A stretch of DNA of 64,000 nucleotides. Source: Mytilus galloprovincialis (Eukaryota; Mollusca; Bivalvia; Mytilida; Mytilidae). Positions 24,684 through 37,000 of this stretch are shown piece after piece. The notes under the pieces are model-generated. The model was not told where the DNA came from. It saw only the letters and a list, made by a program, of their open reading frames with translations, and ran no database searches. The stretch covers positions 61,164,439 to 61,228,438 of the forward strand of contig NC_134847.1 of assembly GCF_965363235.1 (NCBI RefSeq). The letters are read 5' to 3'. Each line of letters begins with the position of its first letter. Positions within the stretch are counted from its first letter, which is position 1. A program made the translations under genes and the position numbers.

Positions 24684-25439
24684 TATATCATGGTTCCGCA
24701 AAAGCATATTTTATGATTATTGTAAGTACGTAATTTTAATTCCTTGGAAAACTAAAATCGCCAGGTTGGTCAAAGATTTAAATCTGACGATTCGGGAAAG
24801 GGATCACGATATGAATAAGACTGGAAGATCGTTAGAAAATGTAGTTCACACGGACATATACGATGTAAGCTATGGAGCAACAGACCATCCACCATAATAT
24901 TTGATCGTGAATATAAAAAAAAAAATTATTTACTTTTTACTTTTAGAAGGTGTTGTTTGAATTCAATTAGAAGGTATAAAATATTTGGCCGGTAGGGATG
25001 AACAATTAGTACCCATTGGAATACCGACTTTGAAATATCGATCTATCAAAGTCGTCAAGTATGTTATCAATAGTGTCTAACATTTTGAAAATATAATTTA
25101 ATTTTAAAGCCAGCACGGTTCTTAAAGAATCCGATTTCCATGACCTATACCAAGAATTGTGTGCCTATTGGATACACTGTTTGACAAGAAAATGTAGTTT
25201 TTCAATTAACATATAAAAGTATTAAAGGTGTGTGGTATGAAACAATTCAAAGTTCTATATCAGTATGTTTTATGATTGTGATTAAATTTGGGAGTGGATC
25301 CTACTAATTTTGTCCGAATCCGTCAATATTGGCACCGTTGGTCTAAGCTATATCCATTGCAATGATTAGAAAGCCACCTTTTACTGTAGAATGAAGGGTT
25401 GTACGAATCATAGAAAGACGTTCAGCGGAACGATATAAA

Positions 25440-25960
25440 ACTAAGGAATTGTGGTATGGTTGCCAATACACATTATTGCTATTTGATCGTAAAACCTGTA
25501 CCTTAGAAAAGAGGGACGAAAAATACAAGAGGGAGAGTCAAACTCATAGATAGAAAATAAACTGACAACGCCATGGCTAAAAATAAAAAGACGACAAACA
25601 GACAAATGATAGTACAGAAGACACAAAATAGAAAACTAAAGACTAAGCAACACGAACCCCACCAAAAACTAAGGGTGATCCCGGGTGCTCCGGAAGGGTA
25701 AGCAGATCCTGCTCCACATGTGGCACCCGTCGTGTTGCTTATGTTATTACAAATCCGGTTAATAGTCTAATTCGGTAGGTCACATTCGTGAAAAGGGCAA
25801 GGGTATTGTAGTTACGACATAAGGAACATATCCGATATCATCTGTGAAACGGTTATTCTATAACGGTCAAGAAAGGTTCTAGTAAAATGTTGAGAGAACG
25901 TCCGACTCCTCAGAGGAAAACGATTGTTGTATGGTGCCAATAGTTGAAAGTGGTGCAAAT
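25440..25960. mobile_element. Interspersed repeat with GTGGCACCCGTCGTGTTGCT core
   Basis: A diverged relative with the same core (CTGCTCCACxTGTGGCACCC) lies at about 57285-57620, and a fragment lies near 1975. No coding capacity is visible. It is absent from the matching part of the second segmental copy. Class unknown. Confidence 0.6.
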
Positions 25961-26726
25961 TCTCACATCAAGTGTCGCAGATTCCTAAGTGGCCATACAA
26001 TTTTTGAGACAACTATCCATTGCTACTTTGCCAGAATTGCACAGAAAATACCCCAGGAAAAAGCTCTTGGTTGCTAACTGGTGTACAAGAGGTCTATTCC
26101 AGGTAATAATTAAGGAAGTTGAATTGTCATGGTTTAAAAGAGAATTTAAAAAATGATCCAATGTGTTTATAAGATCTTTAATAATATGTTTCCTTACAAA
26201 GTAAACCAGTTAACATTTTTTTCTATAACTTGGTGTAATTCATTGCATTGTGAAGAAAAAAACTCCGAACAGCTCAACAAAGTTACTAGCTACAATTAAT
26301 TATACCGTGACTTTCATAAATCACCTTATTAGATATTGCTTCAATTGCTTTTTCGCTGAAAGAAAAGGCATCTTACTATACTTATGTCAATCACGTAAAA
26401 AAAAGTGGTAACCGATTCCGATTTAATCATAAAAAAAGACAAAAGCTAATAATACATTTTATTTTATATTTTAAGAAAAAGAATGCCCTACAATAATGCA
26501 ATGTGCAACCTTGTAGATGTGCACGAGAAACAAGATCATGTTAAAACTATTTTAGCAAACTTTGATTCAATCTGATTGGATTCTAAAGCGCTGGGTACCA
26601 GTTCAATCAGTTATGACTTGCTGCTATCATATTTAAATCTACAATCTATAATTACAATGTAGTATGCATACAATAAGGATAGAATTTACGGAGAATATTC
26701 TGGATATAGGAGATAAATAGTTTTTC

Positions 26727-27984
26727 TTAGAATCCAAGGAAGCTGAGGAATTTCTTTCCACCTTTTAACAAGCCTGAACCTAGTTTCTTGAAACCTCCAA
26801 TGATATCAGACAGAGCTCCATCGTTTTCATTTTCTACATTGTCCCTTTCTTTTTGTCTAAGTTTGTCCGTTTTCATTCTTGATTTATACTCATCATCCTT
26901 TCGTTTAAGTTCTCTCTCCATTTCGCGATCCTTTGCTTCTAACTCTTTTTGTAATCTACGATTCGACTCGTCTAGCTCTCTTTGTAGTTGCTCTCTTTCT
27001 CTCGCAGCACTCCTTATTTCCGACGATTTCAGCTGTTGTTGTAATGATTCCATTTGTTTCTCCATCCTTCTTTTGTCTTCCGTATCGTATCGACCACCTG
27101 AGTTTTTTGCGCTATTAAGCTTTTGTTTCAGACCCTTAACCTCCTTCTCAAGTAACCGCTTTTCTTCTTTACCCTTCGCTTCCTGTCTTTTCTTGGAGTT
27201 CAACTCTTCCTCGATTCTGCTTTTCTCAAAAATTTCTTTTTCTAATCTTTGCTCATATTTGTACTTTACTTGTCTCTCTATCTGTCCCTTTTCCTTTCGC
27301 TTCTCTTCTTCCAGCTTTTCACGCTGCGCACGCATCCTTCTTTGTAACGTTAGCTCTGCTTCTTGATATATTTCACTTGTATAACAGGACCCGCCATTAT
27401 TAATGACCATTCGATCGACCATGTCATAAAATTCTGCCACTTGTTCTTTTCTAGACTGTCCTGTCATATATCGATATATCGATTTCCACACTGTTGAAGA
27501 ATTGCTGCCAGTTCCTGTGGTACATGCCTGACGTAATCACAGATGGACTGATTTCTTTTTGAGAGGTCATCTTTCCTGGTGAACAGAACTATCATGTATC
27601 GCAACATTCCCTCACCAAAATGATCAACAAAATGGCTGACTGTGTCTTGCTCTTCTTTCGTGAATCTACCGAGACCAACAACTAGCACCATAGCGTGCGG
27701 TCCTGGAGATGTCATTCCTATGCATTTAACTATTTCCTTGGTAACCTTTTCGTTCGTCATACCTGTATCAAAAAGTCCGGGTGTATCAACAACTATTACT
27801 TTCTTTCCATTTTGAGTACACTCTCCCCGTTTGCACTTGCTCGTTACGGAGGAAGCAGAAACCATGGATTCGAACTGCTCTTTACCAAGAAGAGAGTTTC
27901 CAGTGGCACTTTTTCCAGATCCTGTTCTTCCAATTAGAACTATACGAATTTCATTACTTGCTTCAAAATCTGTATGTTTTGAAT
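26727..27984 (-). pseudogene. Gene 1: AIG1/GIMAP GTPase exon, frame broken (NZF-AIG1 family)
   Basis: This is the GTPase exon of the first paralogue. The acceptor TTTTAG lies just before 27984 and the stop is at 26729-26727. Visible AIG1 motifs are GRTGSGKSATGNSLLG (G1), VVDTPGLFDT (G3), the family box GPHAMVLVVGLGRFTKEEQD and TRKDD (G4). Compared with gene 2, ten bases are missing just after NRYI at about 27475-27485. The frame therefore ends within a few codons, and the G5 segment (FNND in gene 2) is lost. Beyond that point the other frame carries a recognisable long charged coiled coil, about 40 residues longer than in gene 2, and ends KKFLSFLGF. So the original was a full-length GTPase and this copy is probably a pseudogene, unless it makes only a truncated product or the assembly is wrong. 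Its entry phase (two bases, AT) fits the NZF exons at 30837-31004 and 32527-32694. Confidence 0.8.
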
Positions 27985-28029
27985 CTAAAATGATTCAAAT
28001 GAAAAATATCTAAAGAAAAATGTAAAACA

Positions 28030-30148
28030 ATCTATGTCTTTGTTAGATTAAACCTAAGTGTGTTTTTTATATACTTAGTAAATCAAAACTCAACAAGCAG
28101 AAAGTTTACAGACAACGACCATATCAATGGTTTGTCTGGTGATTGACTCTGCAACTCAATGTCCACCAGCAGTGACATCAGCCAGCTCAGTAATCGGTTG
28201 CATGAAAATTCAACGATGTGGTCATTTTCTGTATATTTTTCAGTTTAGACACTTTAAATAACTCAAAACACTCAGGTTGTTGGTTACCTCTATCTATACA
28301 ACTGTTTGTACACCTGACGTAAATTTAGGTTTTACCTGAAAATCAATCGAAACTCAGCAATGAGTCTTATGTAGTCTAAACCCGCAACTTGTGTACATAA
28401 TAATGAGGCTTGGATGATTTTGTATCACGAATTATCTATATAACTTCTTGTATACCTAACGTACCTTAGGGTAATACCTACCAATCATACGAAACTCATG
28501 AATTGTCATGGAATATCATTGATGCGATAGTTTTTTTTTTCATTCATAGTTCATAAAATTTGAAACACTAAATATTTTCTATTTACTCTCATTCTATTTT
28601 AAGCGGAACTGGTGATTCTTGTGTAAACCGAAACACTGGCCAAATAAGGCAATAGCCTCATTTGGTGACGTTTTGGTTTTATTGTGTTATTTAGTTGTTA
28701 CCTCATTGACTTGAACCGACACCACAAATTGTATTTATGTTTTGAACTTTTTTCTTTCATCAAGATAATTAAGAAATGTACAAATTTACTGTAATTGGAG
28801 TCACAGAAAAAACTCTTCTCTGAAAAATCACCATGTTTAATTCAATGGCATGTTAAAATGGAGACATTACAATGTTCACTATGCACCTTATACGTATAGA
28901 TTAAACTTCACTATTACCTTGCAATAAAGATGGAAAACTATCTGACTCGGGGTTACTTTCGTGTGTAAAATTCTCTGAATAACACACTTGACATCTTTTG
29001 TAGGAATTTTTGTTTGTGAATGTACATCTCGTACAAGACCAATCTGCAAAAAAAAAAAACCCCAAAGAAGTCATTCGATGACGAATAGAAGTCCTTCCGT
29101 GTTGAAAATGAGTGCTTGCATGTTGTATCCCTTGTCATAAAAAAGTCCTTCAATGTCGCAAATCATTGGTGAAATCTTTTATTTGCAAGGCGTACATGTG
29201 TTTTATATCTTAGTGATAAATGACAGCAGTATGTAGAATAGTGTACATGGTGCCCTCGGTTTAGGAAGAACATACTTAAAATTGTTGACACTCAATTTCG
29301 TAAAATGTAATCCCCTCCTTCACCCGGCTTGCATTTGAATATTGTTAGAAACTAACCATTGAAATTTGTGATGGTATGATTTGGTTATTTCAACAAACAT
29401 GGCCTAGGCAGTATCTGCTCTCAACAGTTAAAGTACTATTATTATTAAATTTATAGTTAATGAGAGATAACTCTAAATCATATGACATTAGACAGTATTT
29501 TATTGACAATCATGGTTCCTTGTCGGGCAAGATACATAAACATAATTCAAAGATTATTATAAAACAAGTTTTTAAAATTTAGATTCAAATAGTTGATGAC
29601 ATTTGTCTAACTTATTACAAAATAACCCTTAATTGATATTATACTAAACGTATTGTATATTAAAAATTACAGTTGGAAGTTATAATTGTGGTGTATGCTT
29701 AATCTTATATACGAACTTTAAATAAAAATTGGCACATCATTGTGGCCTTCATTATGATAACTTGTGTTAGTTGTTATTTGCCTTCAGCGGACCACAAAAG
29801 AGTTCTTCCATATCGCAAAGGAGTTACTGCGTATCACCCTGTTACATTAACTCTACAACTGCATACAGTTAAACAGAAGGTGTATTGGTATATACACTAT
29901 TTCAAATGAGCATCTGAGTTCATCCTCGGTTTTCTTGTAAATTAAATGTGAGTTCGTGTTTACCTAGCTTGAAATCTATCGATAAACCGTAGTGTTACAT
30001 CTTATCTTTACCCCGGGCGGCTTAGAGCTGTAAATATGATTTCGACAATTTCTATCATTTCTAAAGATCACGACAGTTTTACAACTTTTATAAAGCTAAG
30101 ATTTATGAAACAAATTACACAGGAAAATTAAAATCAATTTCTTAAATG
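28030..30148. other. Large intron of gene 1
   Basis: The stretch lies between the GTPase exon and the nearer NZF exon. It aligns piecewise with the gene 2 intron (41473-44210), for example AACATGGxxTxGGCxGxATCTGCT at about 29397 and 43469. I see no third exon in it. Confidence 0.6.
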
Positions 30149-30170
30149 AAGGTAATCAAGATAAAAAAAA

Positions 30171-30485
30171 AAGTGAAGGGTCATATAATTAAACGGTATG
30201 TCAATGCAATTTAAAAAGTGAAGGGTCAAACAATTAACCGGTATGTCAATGCAATTTAAAAAATGAAGGGTCAAACAATTAAACGGTTTGTCAATGCAAT
30301 TTAAAAAATGAAGGGTCAAACAATTAAACGGTTTGTCAATGCAATTTAAAAAATGAAGGGTCAAACAATTAAACGGTTTGTCAATGCAATTTAAAAAGTG
30401 AAGGGTCAAACAATTAACCGGTTTGTCAATGCAATTTAAAAAATGAAGGGTCAAACAATTAACCGGTATGTCAAAGCAATTTCGG
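30171..30485. repeat. 45-base minisatellite, seven units
   Basis: The starts GAAGGGTCA at 30175, 30220, 30265, 30310, 30355, 30400 and 30445 are spaced exactly 45 bases. Because 45 is divisible by three, the minus strand shows an open run of 15-residue repeats (TLHFLNCIDxP...). It has no start context or splice support and I do not regard it as coding. Confidence 0.95.
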
Positions 30486-30836
30486 ACTAAAGTAATAGCA
30501 TGAACAAGGAATATAACTCGTAATGTCGAAAAAGATAAATAAAGATTCTACTAAATCTTCCTGATGGTTACGATATAAATCCAAAAAAAGTAAAATCACA
30601 AAAATACTGAACTCCGAAGAAAATTTAAACGAAAAGTCCCTTAACAAATGGCAAAATCAAAAGCTGAAACACATCAAACGAATGAATAACAACTGTCATA
30701 TTCCTGACTTTTTGACAGGCATTTTCTTATGTAGAAAATGATGGATTGAACATGGTTTTTATAGCATCAAATTCCATTATAGAGATATTGAAAATTTAAA
30801 CATTAAACTTTAAAATGCAAATTGAAGGCAAACTAC

Positions 30837-31004
30837 CTTTTTTATATGTATAGCTGCTCATTGGTTTCGTTCTGTACCTGCAACTATTTTCCAATTTTTC
30901 AGGTTCTTCAATCTTAACATTTTCACAAACTTGGCAACAAAACGAATCAGTCTCATTTATAAATGTACAACGCTTGCACGTCCACTTGGACATTATGTTG
31001 ATTC
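30837..31004 (-). CDS. Gene 1: NZF (RanBP2-type) zinc-finger exon, copy A
   Basis: The acceptor TTTCAG lies just before 31004, eleven leader bases follow, then ATG at 30993-30991. The exon ends at 30837 before GTAGTT. The finger begins MSKWTCKRCTFINE and continues CCQVCENVK. It has the four zinc ligands in the order WxC-x2-C-x10-C-x2-C and the Thr-Phe pair that NZF domains use for ubiquitin. Coding length from ATG is 157 bases, so it leaves one base that completes GAT with the GTPase exon (phase fits). An acidic linker follows the finger. The 5' untranslated exon upstream was not found. Confidence 0.8.
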
Positions 31005-31284
31005 CTGAAATAAAAAAAAATAGTTCAATAGCAGTGAATAGTGAGATTGTCATTTAAACTGAATTTTACTGTGCGTATTGCTTTGTGTTTTTTTATCCCA
31101 CATTTGCTAAATGTATAAGTGGATGTCTGAGATCTCACACATTTTTGTTAACATCGCCACATATGTATGCGACTGTCGAAAGTCAGGAACCTCTAGCCTT
31201 TGTTATCCACGAATGCGTGTTTTTTTTTTAATTTTGGTACATTTATATGCTAGTATGGCGTCTATTTTACTGCACAAGTATACA

Positions 31285-31415
31285 TAATTGTTTAAAGACC
31301 AACTAAAGCCCGCGTCCTTGTGCGGGATTTTCATGCTGCATTAAAGACCCATTGGTAAACTTTGGTGGTTTTCTGCTTTTTGGGCTCTTTCACACATCCC
31401 CCGTTTCCAATCAAG
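31285..31415 (-). mobile_element. Repeat fragment (14680-15060 family), unit A
   Basis: Reversed and shortened relative of the repeat at 14680-15060 and 42735-42975. The segment GGGTCTTxAATGCAG-A-xxCCCGCAC is recognisable on the minus strand. It lies upstream of the NZF exon and is duplicated at 32990-33115. Confidence 0.6.
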
Positions 31416-31987
31416 ATTAAGATATCAAAGGATCAATTAATCACAATGATCAGTAAGGACAACCAACGATACATTCAGAAAGTTCGAAAGAACAGGAATA
31501 CTGATAGTTGTTTCCTTAATTGTATAAAATCGATAGTTCGAAAAAGAAGCCATGTTGATAATTATTCATTATTTGTTAGTGTTTATAAGTCTCGGATTTT
31601 ACAGCTTTCTTTCTATGTTTATTACCAAGAAATATTAAACAATTATGTAAGTGATTTTTTTCGTAGAAAAAAATAAAAACAAATACTCACTTATATGGTG
31701 TACAAACTTTAAAACCGAAATTACTTTTACATTATGTCAGTACTTTAAATAGTATAGTATCGTGATATTGACTTTATCCAGAAGTTTATTACTAGACTTG
31801 TTATGTACTTCTGCTATATCGAGGCTATATCATATAACGAATAATAGGACTATAAATTATACCCGAAATATGAATAGATTTAAATCGAAACAGTCAACAT
31901 ATACAATGAAAAGGATTATTATTTGTAGAAAACCGAGTAAGATTACAATTGGGTAGACTATCAGGAAAGGTAATCAAGATAAAAAAA

Positions 31988-32168
31988 AAGTGAAGGGTCA
32001 TATAATTAAACGGTATGTCAATGCAATTTAAAAAGTGAAGGGTCAAACAATTAACCGGTATGTCAATGCAATTTAAAAAATGAAGGGTCAAACAATTAAA
32101 CGGTTTGTCAATGCAATTTAAAAAGTGAAGGGTCAAACAATTAACCGGAATGTCAAAGCAATTTCGGA
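31988..32168. repeat. 45-base minisatellite, four units
   Basis: The same unit as 30171-30485, with starts at 31992, 32037, 32082 and 32127. Three fewer copies than unit A, so copy number has already changed since the duplication. Confidence 0.95.
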
Positions 32169-32526
32169 CTTAAGTAATAGCATGAACAAGGAATATAACT
32201 CGTAATGTCGAAAAAGATAAATAAAGATTCTACTAAATCTTCCTGATGGTTACGATATAAATCCAAAAAAAGTAAAATCACAAAAATACTGAACTCCGAA
32301 GAAAATTTAAACGAAAAGTCCCTTAACAAATGGCAAAATCAAAAGCTGAAATACATCAAACGAATGAATAACAACTGTCATATTCCTGACTTTTTGACAG
32401 GCATTTTCTTATGTAGAAAATGATGGATTGAACATGGTTTTTATAGCATCAAATTCCATTATATAGATATTGAAATATTAACAATTTCAACATTAAACTT
32501 TAAAATGCAAATTGAAGGCAAACTAC

Positions 32527-32694
32527 CTTTTTTATATGTATAGCTGCTCATTGGTTTCGATCTGTACCTGCAACTATTTTCCAATTTTTCAGGTTCTTCA
32601 ATCTTAACATTTTCACAAACTTGGCAACAGAACGAATCACTCTCATTTATAAATGTACAACGCTTGCACGTCCACTTGGACATTATGTTGATTC
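32527..32694 (-). CDS. Gene 1: NZF zinc-finger exon, copy B
   Basis: Nearly identical to copy A (MSKWTCKRCTFINES; Thr to Ser changes at two places). ATG is at 32683-32681, acceptor before 32694, donor after 32527. The whole exon is 168 bases, phase 1 at both ends. If both copies are spliced in, copy B ends in G, which joins copy A as GGA ATC AAC ATA ATG with no stop. The transcript could therefore encode two fingers. Alternatively only one copy is used, or copy B is an assembly duplicate. Confidence 0.7.
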
Positions 32695-32989
32695 CTGAAA
32701 TAAAAAAAATAGTTCAATAGCAGTGAACAGTGAGATTGTCATTTAAACTGAATTTTACTGTGCGTATTGCTTTGTGTTTGTTTATCCCACATTTGCTAAA
32801 TGTATAAGTGTATGTCTGAGATCTCACACATTTTTGTTAACATCGCCACATATGTATGCGACTGTCCAAAGTCAGGAACCTCTAGCCTTTGTTATCCACG
32901 AATGCGTGTTTTTTTTAATTTTGGTACATTTATATGCTTCTTAGTTAAGTGTGGCGTCTATTTTGCTGCACAAGTATACATAATTGTTT

Positions 32990-33115
32990 AAAGACCAACT
33001 AAAGCCCGCGTCCTTGTGCGGGATTTTCATGCTGCATTAAAGACCCATTGGTAAACTTTGGTGGTTTTCTGCTTTTTGGGCTCTTTCACACATCCCCCGT
33101 TTCCAATCAAGATTA
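32990..33115 (-). mobile_element. Repeat fragment (14680-15060 family), unit B
   Basis: Duplicate of 31285-31415 within the second tandem unit. Confidence 0.6.
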
Positions 33116-33829
33116 AGATATCAAAGGATCAATTAATCTCAATGATCAGTAAGGACAACCAACTATACATTCAGAAAGTTCGAAAGAACAGGAATACTGA
33201 TAGTTGTTTCCTTAATTGTATAAAATCGATAGTTCGAAAAAGAAGCCATGTTGATAATTATTCATTATTTGTTAGTGTTTATAAGTCTCGGATTTTACAG
33301 CTTACTTTCTATGTTTATTACCAAGAAATATTAAACAATTATGTAAGTGATTTTTTTCGTAGAAAAAAATAAAAACAAATACTCACTTATGGTGTACAAA
33401 CTTTAAAACCGAAATTACTTTTACATTATGTCAGTACTTTAAATAGTATAGTATCGTGATATTGACTTTATCCAGAAGTTTATTACTAGACTTGTTATGT
33501 ACTTCTGCTATATCGAGGCTATATCATATAACGAATAATAGGACTATAAATTATACCCGAAATATGAATAGATTTAAATCGAAACAGTCAACATATACAA
33601 TGAAAAGGATTATTATTTGTAGAAAACCGAGTAAGATTACAATTGGGTAGACTATCAGGAAAGATGATATTATAACAATTAATGAATATAAGAAGAGCTA
33701 TTACACGCAACAACTAATATGAAGAAAGAGGGTGAAATAAAGAGACAAAGAACATTTATATGGATAAATCCGATCATTTTACATGCAACACGTTCGTTAT
33801 CTCCCTTTGTAACACGTTGTGAAATTGAA

Positions 33830-34080
33830 ACATAAAATAACAACAATATCGAACTCCGATGAAAAATCAAAACGGAAAGTCCGTCATCAAATGGTGAAAT
33901 CAAAAGCTCAAACAAATCAAACGAATGGATAACAAATGTCAAAATCCGGACTTGGTACAGGCATTTTCTTATGTAGAAAATGGTAGATTGAACCTGGTTT
34001 TATAGTTAGCTAAATCTCTCACTTGTATGACAGTCGCATACAATTCTATTATATGGTTGATGGGCGATCAAAACAAACAG
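33830..34080. mobile_element. SINE-like repeat with GACTTGGTACAGGCATTTTC core
   Basis: A shared order of landmarks is seen: CGAACTCCGA, GTCCxTxATCAAATGG, AAAAGCTCAAAC, ACTTGGTACAGGCATTTTCTT, GTAGAAAATGGTxGATTGAACCTGGTTTTATAG and CTCTCACTTGTATGA. Diverged copies lie at about 30590-30780, 32290-32465, 35020-35240 and, reversed, at 39655-39890. Class not determined. Confidence 0.7.
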
Positions 34081-34084
34081 ACAT

Positions 34085-37000
34085 AAAAGGTCAAAAACTT
34101 AGGTGCAGCTTTCAACATTGTGGTATAATCTTAATCACTATAAAAACAAATAAAATGTAACTGAAGATAGATAGAAAAAACATTGCCAGTGAGACAAATG
34201 TGATCAAGTGGCCTTACGTTTCGCTGTGTAGATATGGCAACAGTGGTATTCCGATCTTCAAATCATGTTAATCAATCTATAGACAAAGAAATAAAAGTTA
34301 CAAACCAAATCTGAAGGAATGATGAACTCCAATAGCAGATAAAGGGTTCGTCAATTAGATAAGCCTCACGTGATAAATATACCTTGTATGAATAAACATG
34401 AAGTGTTGCAGTAGAGACAAATAAAAATGATGGCATTGAATATACAAATTGACGAAGATAAGAAACATCTTTCAACAGTCGAAGCCATTGAAAAAATAGT
34501 GGTGGAGTTTGAGAAGTTTCCACATACGTGAACGAAACCTTACGAGGTTTAGTGGCCAGTAAGAGAACGTACGCAAATTATAACCGTAGAAAATTATTTA
34601 AATATTTCTAAATAATTTGTAGGGACCAGCTAGGAAAGAAAGTTCTAAGTCAATATTTTCCTTCAACAAATTAAAATTCATATTTAAGTAGCAATGTTTG
34701 GTACTTAAGTAGAAGTCTTTGGAGAAAGATCAGAATTACCGCTAGTTTAATTATGTTTTATAATAGTGGTTTATCCTTTGAATATGTCTTCCTCGATTAA
34801 AAACAACACTAACATTTCTTAATCGGTGCCTCAATTTTCAGCTCTTTCTATTCAGAAAATTTGATATTGATTTTTTTTTGTAGGTAATTGAACATAAACA
34901 CTAGATATATTGTATACGTTTGAAGCCTGGCATTTTCTATTCTTGCCATAGTAGTAGGGTATCAAAGTGATGATACACCCTTTTCATCACATGCCATTGA
35001 ATTATTATCAACAGTAAAAGAAAAAAGTAACAAAAGTACCGACCTCCGAGGAAAGTTCAAAACCGAAAGTCCGTAATAAAATGGAAAATTCAAAAGCTCA
35101 AACACACCGAACTAATGGATAACAACTGTCATATTTTTTACTTGGTGCCAGTATTGTCTAATGTGGAAAATGGTGGATGAAACTTGGTTTACTAACAGGC
35201 TTCTCTCACTTGTATGAGAGTCGCATAAAACATATGCTGGATTTTATTTGGCAAACATATAAAGTCTTTACGAAGCTCCAATATAAAAACGAATAATCAA
35301 CATCATAAGGCCGTGTAAACATTTAGCTTATCTCGGTGTGGTGAAGTGTACTGAACACTGAAACTAAACTGTAGTACGTTCCCATCGATAAAAATCAATA
35401 TTTATATATAGTTTAAATTCGGGTTTGACAACATGTGGTCGATAGTCAACGTAGGCATTGTGTGTGTTTAGTGTTAAGTTTACTAGATATTAAGAACATG
35501 GATTACGATTATGAATAGTTAAGAAAGTTACATTTATTGAATGGAAATTTTTTGAAACATCATGAATTAATTTATTTACCTATTTGTTTCATTTAAAAAA
35601 AAATTAAAAATCAATCAAAAACATGATTTAACACCCTTTGTAAACCATTTGATTTTCAGTGGGAGGAGGACAAATTCTACTAATGGAATATTTATTTAAC
35701 ACAACTGCAGCATCTCAGAGGACAAAGGAACATATTTTATATGAATTGGTATTTCAGATACTCCTGTTTCATCTTCATGATATAATCCTCGAAAATAGAA
35801 GAACACCTTATTGAACGTTCAGATAAAACATAAAGTCGAATAAAAAAACGGGATGAAACTCAAAAGTCCAAATATTTAAAAAAAAAAAAAAAAAATATAA
35901 AGAAAAAGTCTTAAATTTTTGATATTTCAAATTTCTATACACAAAATGACTAAAACATACAAAAGAAAAGGATTAAAAAGTAAATTTTAAATCGCAAACC
36001 CGTTAATCACAAGGATTGTGTATAAAACAACATATCATTTTTGGTGTTTTCGGATTTCAATTTGTGTTCTATTTTGGAGTTGGCGCTACTTTGTCGAGCT
36101 AAGGTGTTGTATTATAACATAAACTGTTTTTTAAACATTTTTTACAGTTAAATCTAGCAAAGACTCGGAGAGACATAGCTTTAATAGTACAGTATAGTAA
36201 AAACATAATGGCCCATGCATACTTTTCCTATTTAGTACAAATTAAGAAAAATATAAAAGTAAAAGGGTATATTCATTGAAAATAACCACCTTCATTAAGA
36301 AGACCAATAGACATAAGCCTGAAAGGTGGACTCGCATCACCTTAGCCACGTCTAGAGCCGTTATCAAAATACAACATAAAAGAACAACAACAAAGAGAGG
36401 GAAAACTGCAAAGAAAATACAGAGAAACACAACATCAGCATTTAGAATCAATAACTCAGGACCTCCCTGCATTTTGTTGTGAAGTTGACATTGAAAAGGA
36501 GTAGGGACAGAATGGTCAAAATAACAGTACAAATAGAAAGCTATTTACAGTAAGATGCAAGGTGTTCAGAAAGAAACACACATTTCACATTTAATAAGTT
36601 ACCATTATCAAATTATAGGTGTAATACCATCAAATCATAGTACGTCACATCCGATTGCAAACGAAAAACGGTAGAAAAATAATATTCCCTTGAATTTGTC
36701 AGTTGTAGGAAATTCATCCTACATTTCATTGCACTAAAAATATATGTGTCTAGACAAATGTCTTGGGCCTTTTCAAAGCACCATTATTTTTTTATTTATT
36801 TTTTCTATAGACTTTTTTGGAAACTTGAAGTTACATAGTTATTTAAGCTTGTACACAGGAAGAAAAAGGAAAACATTTGGTTGGTTAATTCCAGTAATAG
36901 TTATTTTGTTATATGCAATGAAACATTACGTGAAGATTTTGCAATAGTATTTGACAGGATTAAACTTTCCTCATGCCAAGTATTTCGTTATTTGAAACAA

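Larger units (their letters stand above)
22820..30836. repeat. Segmental duplication, copy 1 (around gene 1)
   Basis: Segments here pair, in the same order and orientation, with 38360-44210. Examples are TGCGTAACxTATT at 22811 and 38381, CATGGTxCxGCAAAAGCATATT at 24690 and 38587, the ACCGACTTxAAATATC segment at 25027 and 38743, the GTPase exons, their 3' flanks at about 26480 and 40050, and much of the large intron (for example TCATGATAT-poor stretches near 29440 and 43510). Divergence is moderate, so the duplication is old. Copy 1 has gained insertions absent from copy 2. Confidence 0.75.
30149..31966. repeat. Young tandem duplication, unit A (about 1.82 kb)
   Basis: This unit and 31967-33661 are head-to-tail copies. 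Both start AAGGTAATCAAGATAAAAA and end ATTGGGTAGACTATCAGGA. In the 315-base stretch at 31362 versus 33058 I count only about three differences. The size difference is mostly three minisatellite units. Each unit contains a minisatellite, a non-coding repeat and one NZF exon. Confidence 0.9.
31967..33661. repeat. Young tandem duplication, unit B (about 1.69 kb)
   Basis: Second copy of 30149-31966. After its end the sequence continues AAGATGATATT and is unique. The near identity implies a very recent event, or two haplotypes wrongly joined in the assembly. Confidence 0.9.

Noticed and set aside
26788-27366. 192-codon plus-strand Ser/Phe/Leu-rich frame (and the like at 40401-40844)
   Set aside because: Antisense of the Glu/Lys-rich coiled coils of genes 1 and 2; the composition is the expected mirror.
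30134-30454. 106-codon frame of 15-residue repeats on the minus strand (and a shorter one at 31894-32136)
   Set aside because: It is a 45-base minisatellite whose length is a multiple of three. No splice or start support, and copy number varies between near-identical units.
31362-33372. Duplicate 104-codon frames in the two tandem units, and 64-codon frames at 31762 and 33456
   Set aside because: Present twice only because of the recent duplication. They start inside a reversed interspersed repeat and show no family resemblance; conservation there reflects youth, not selection.
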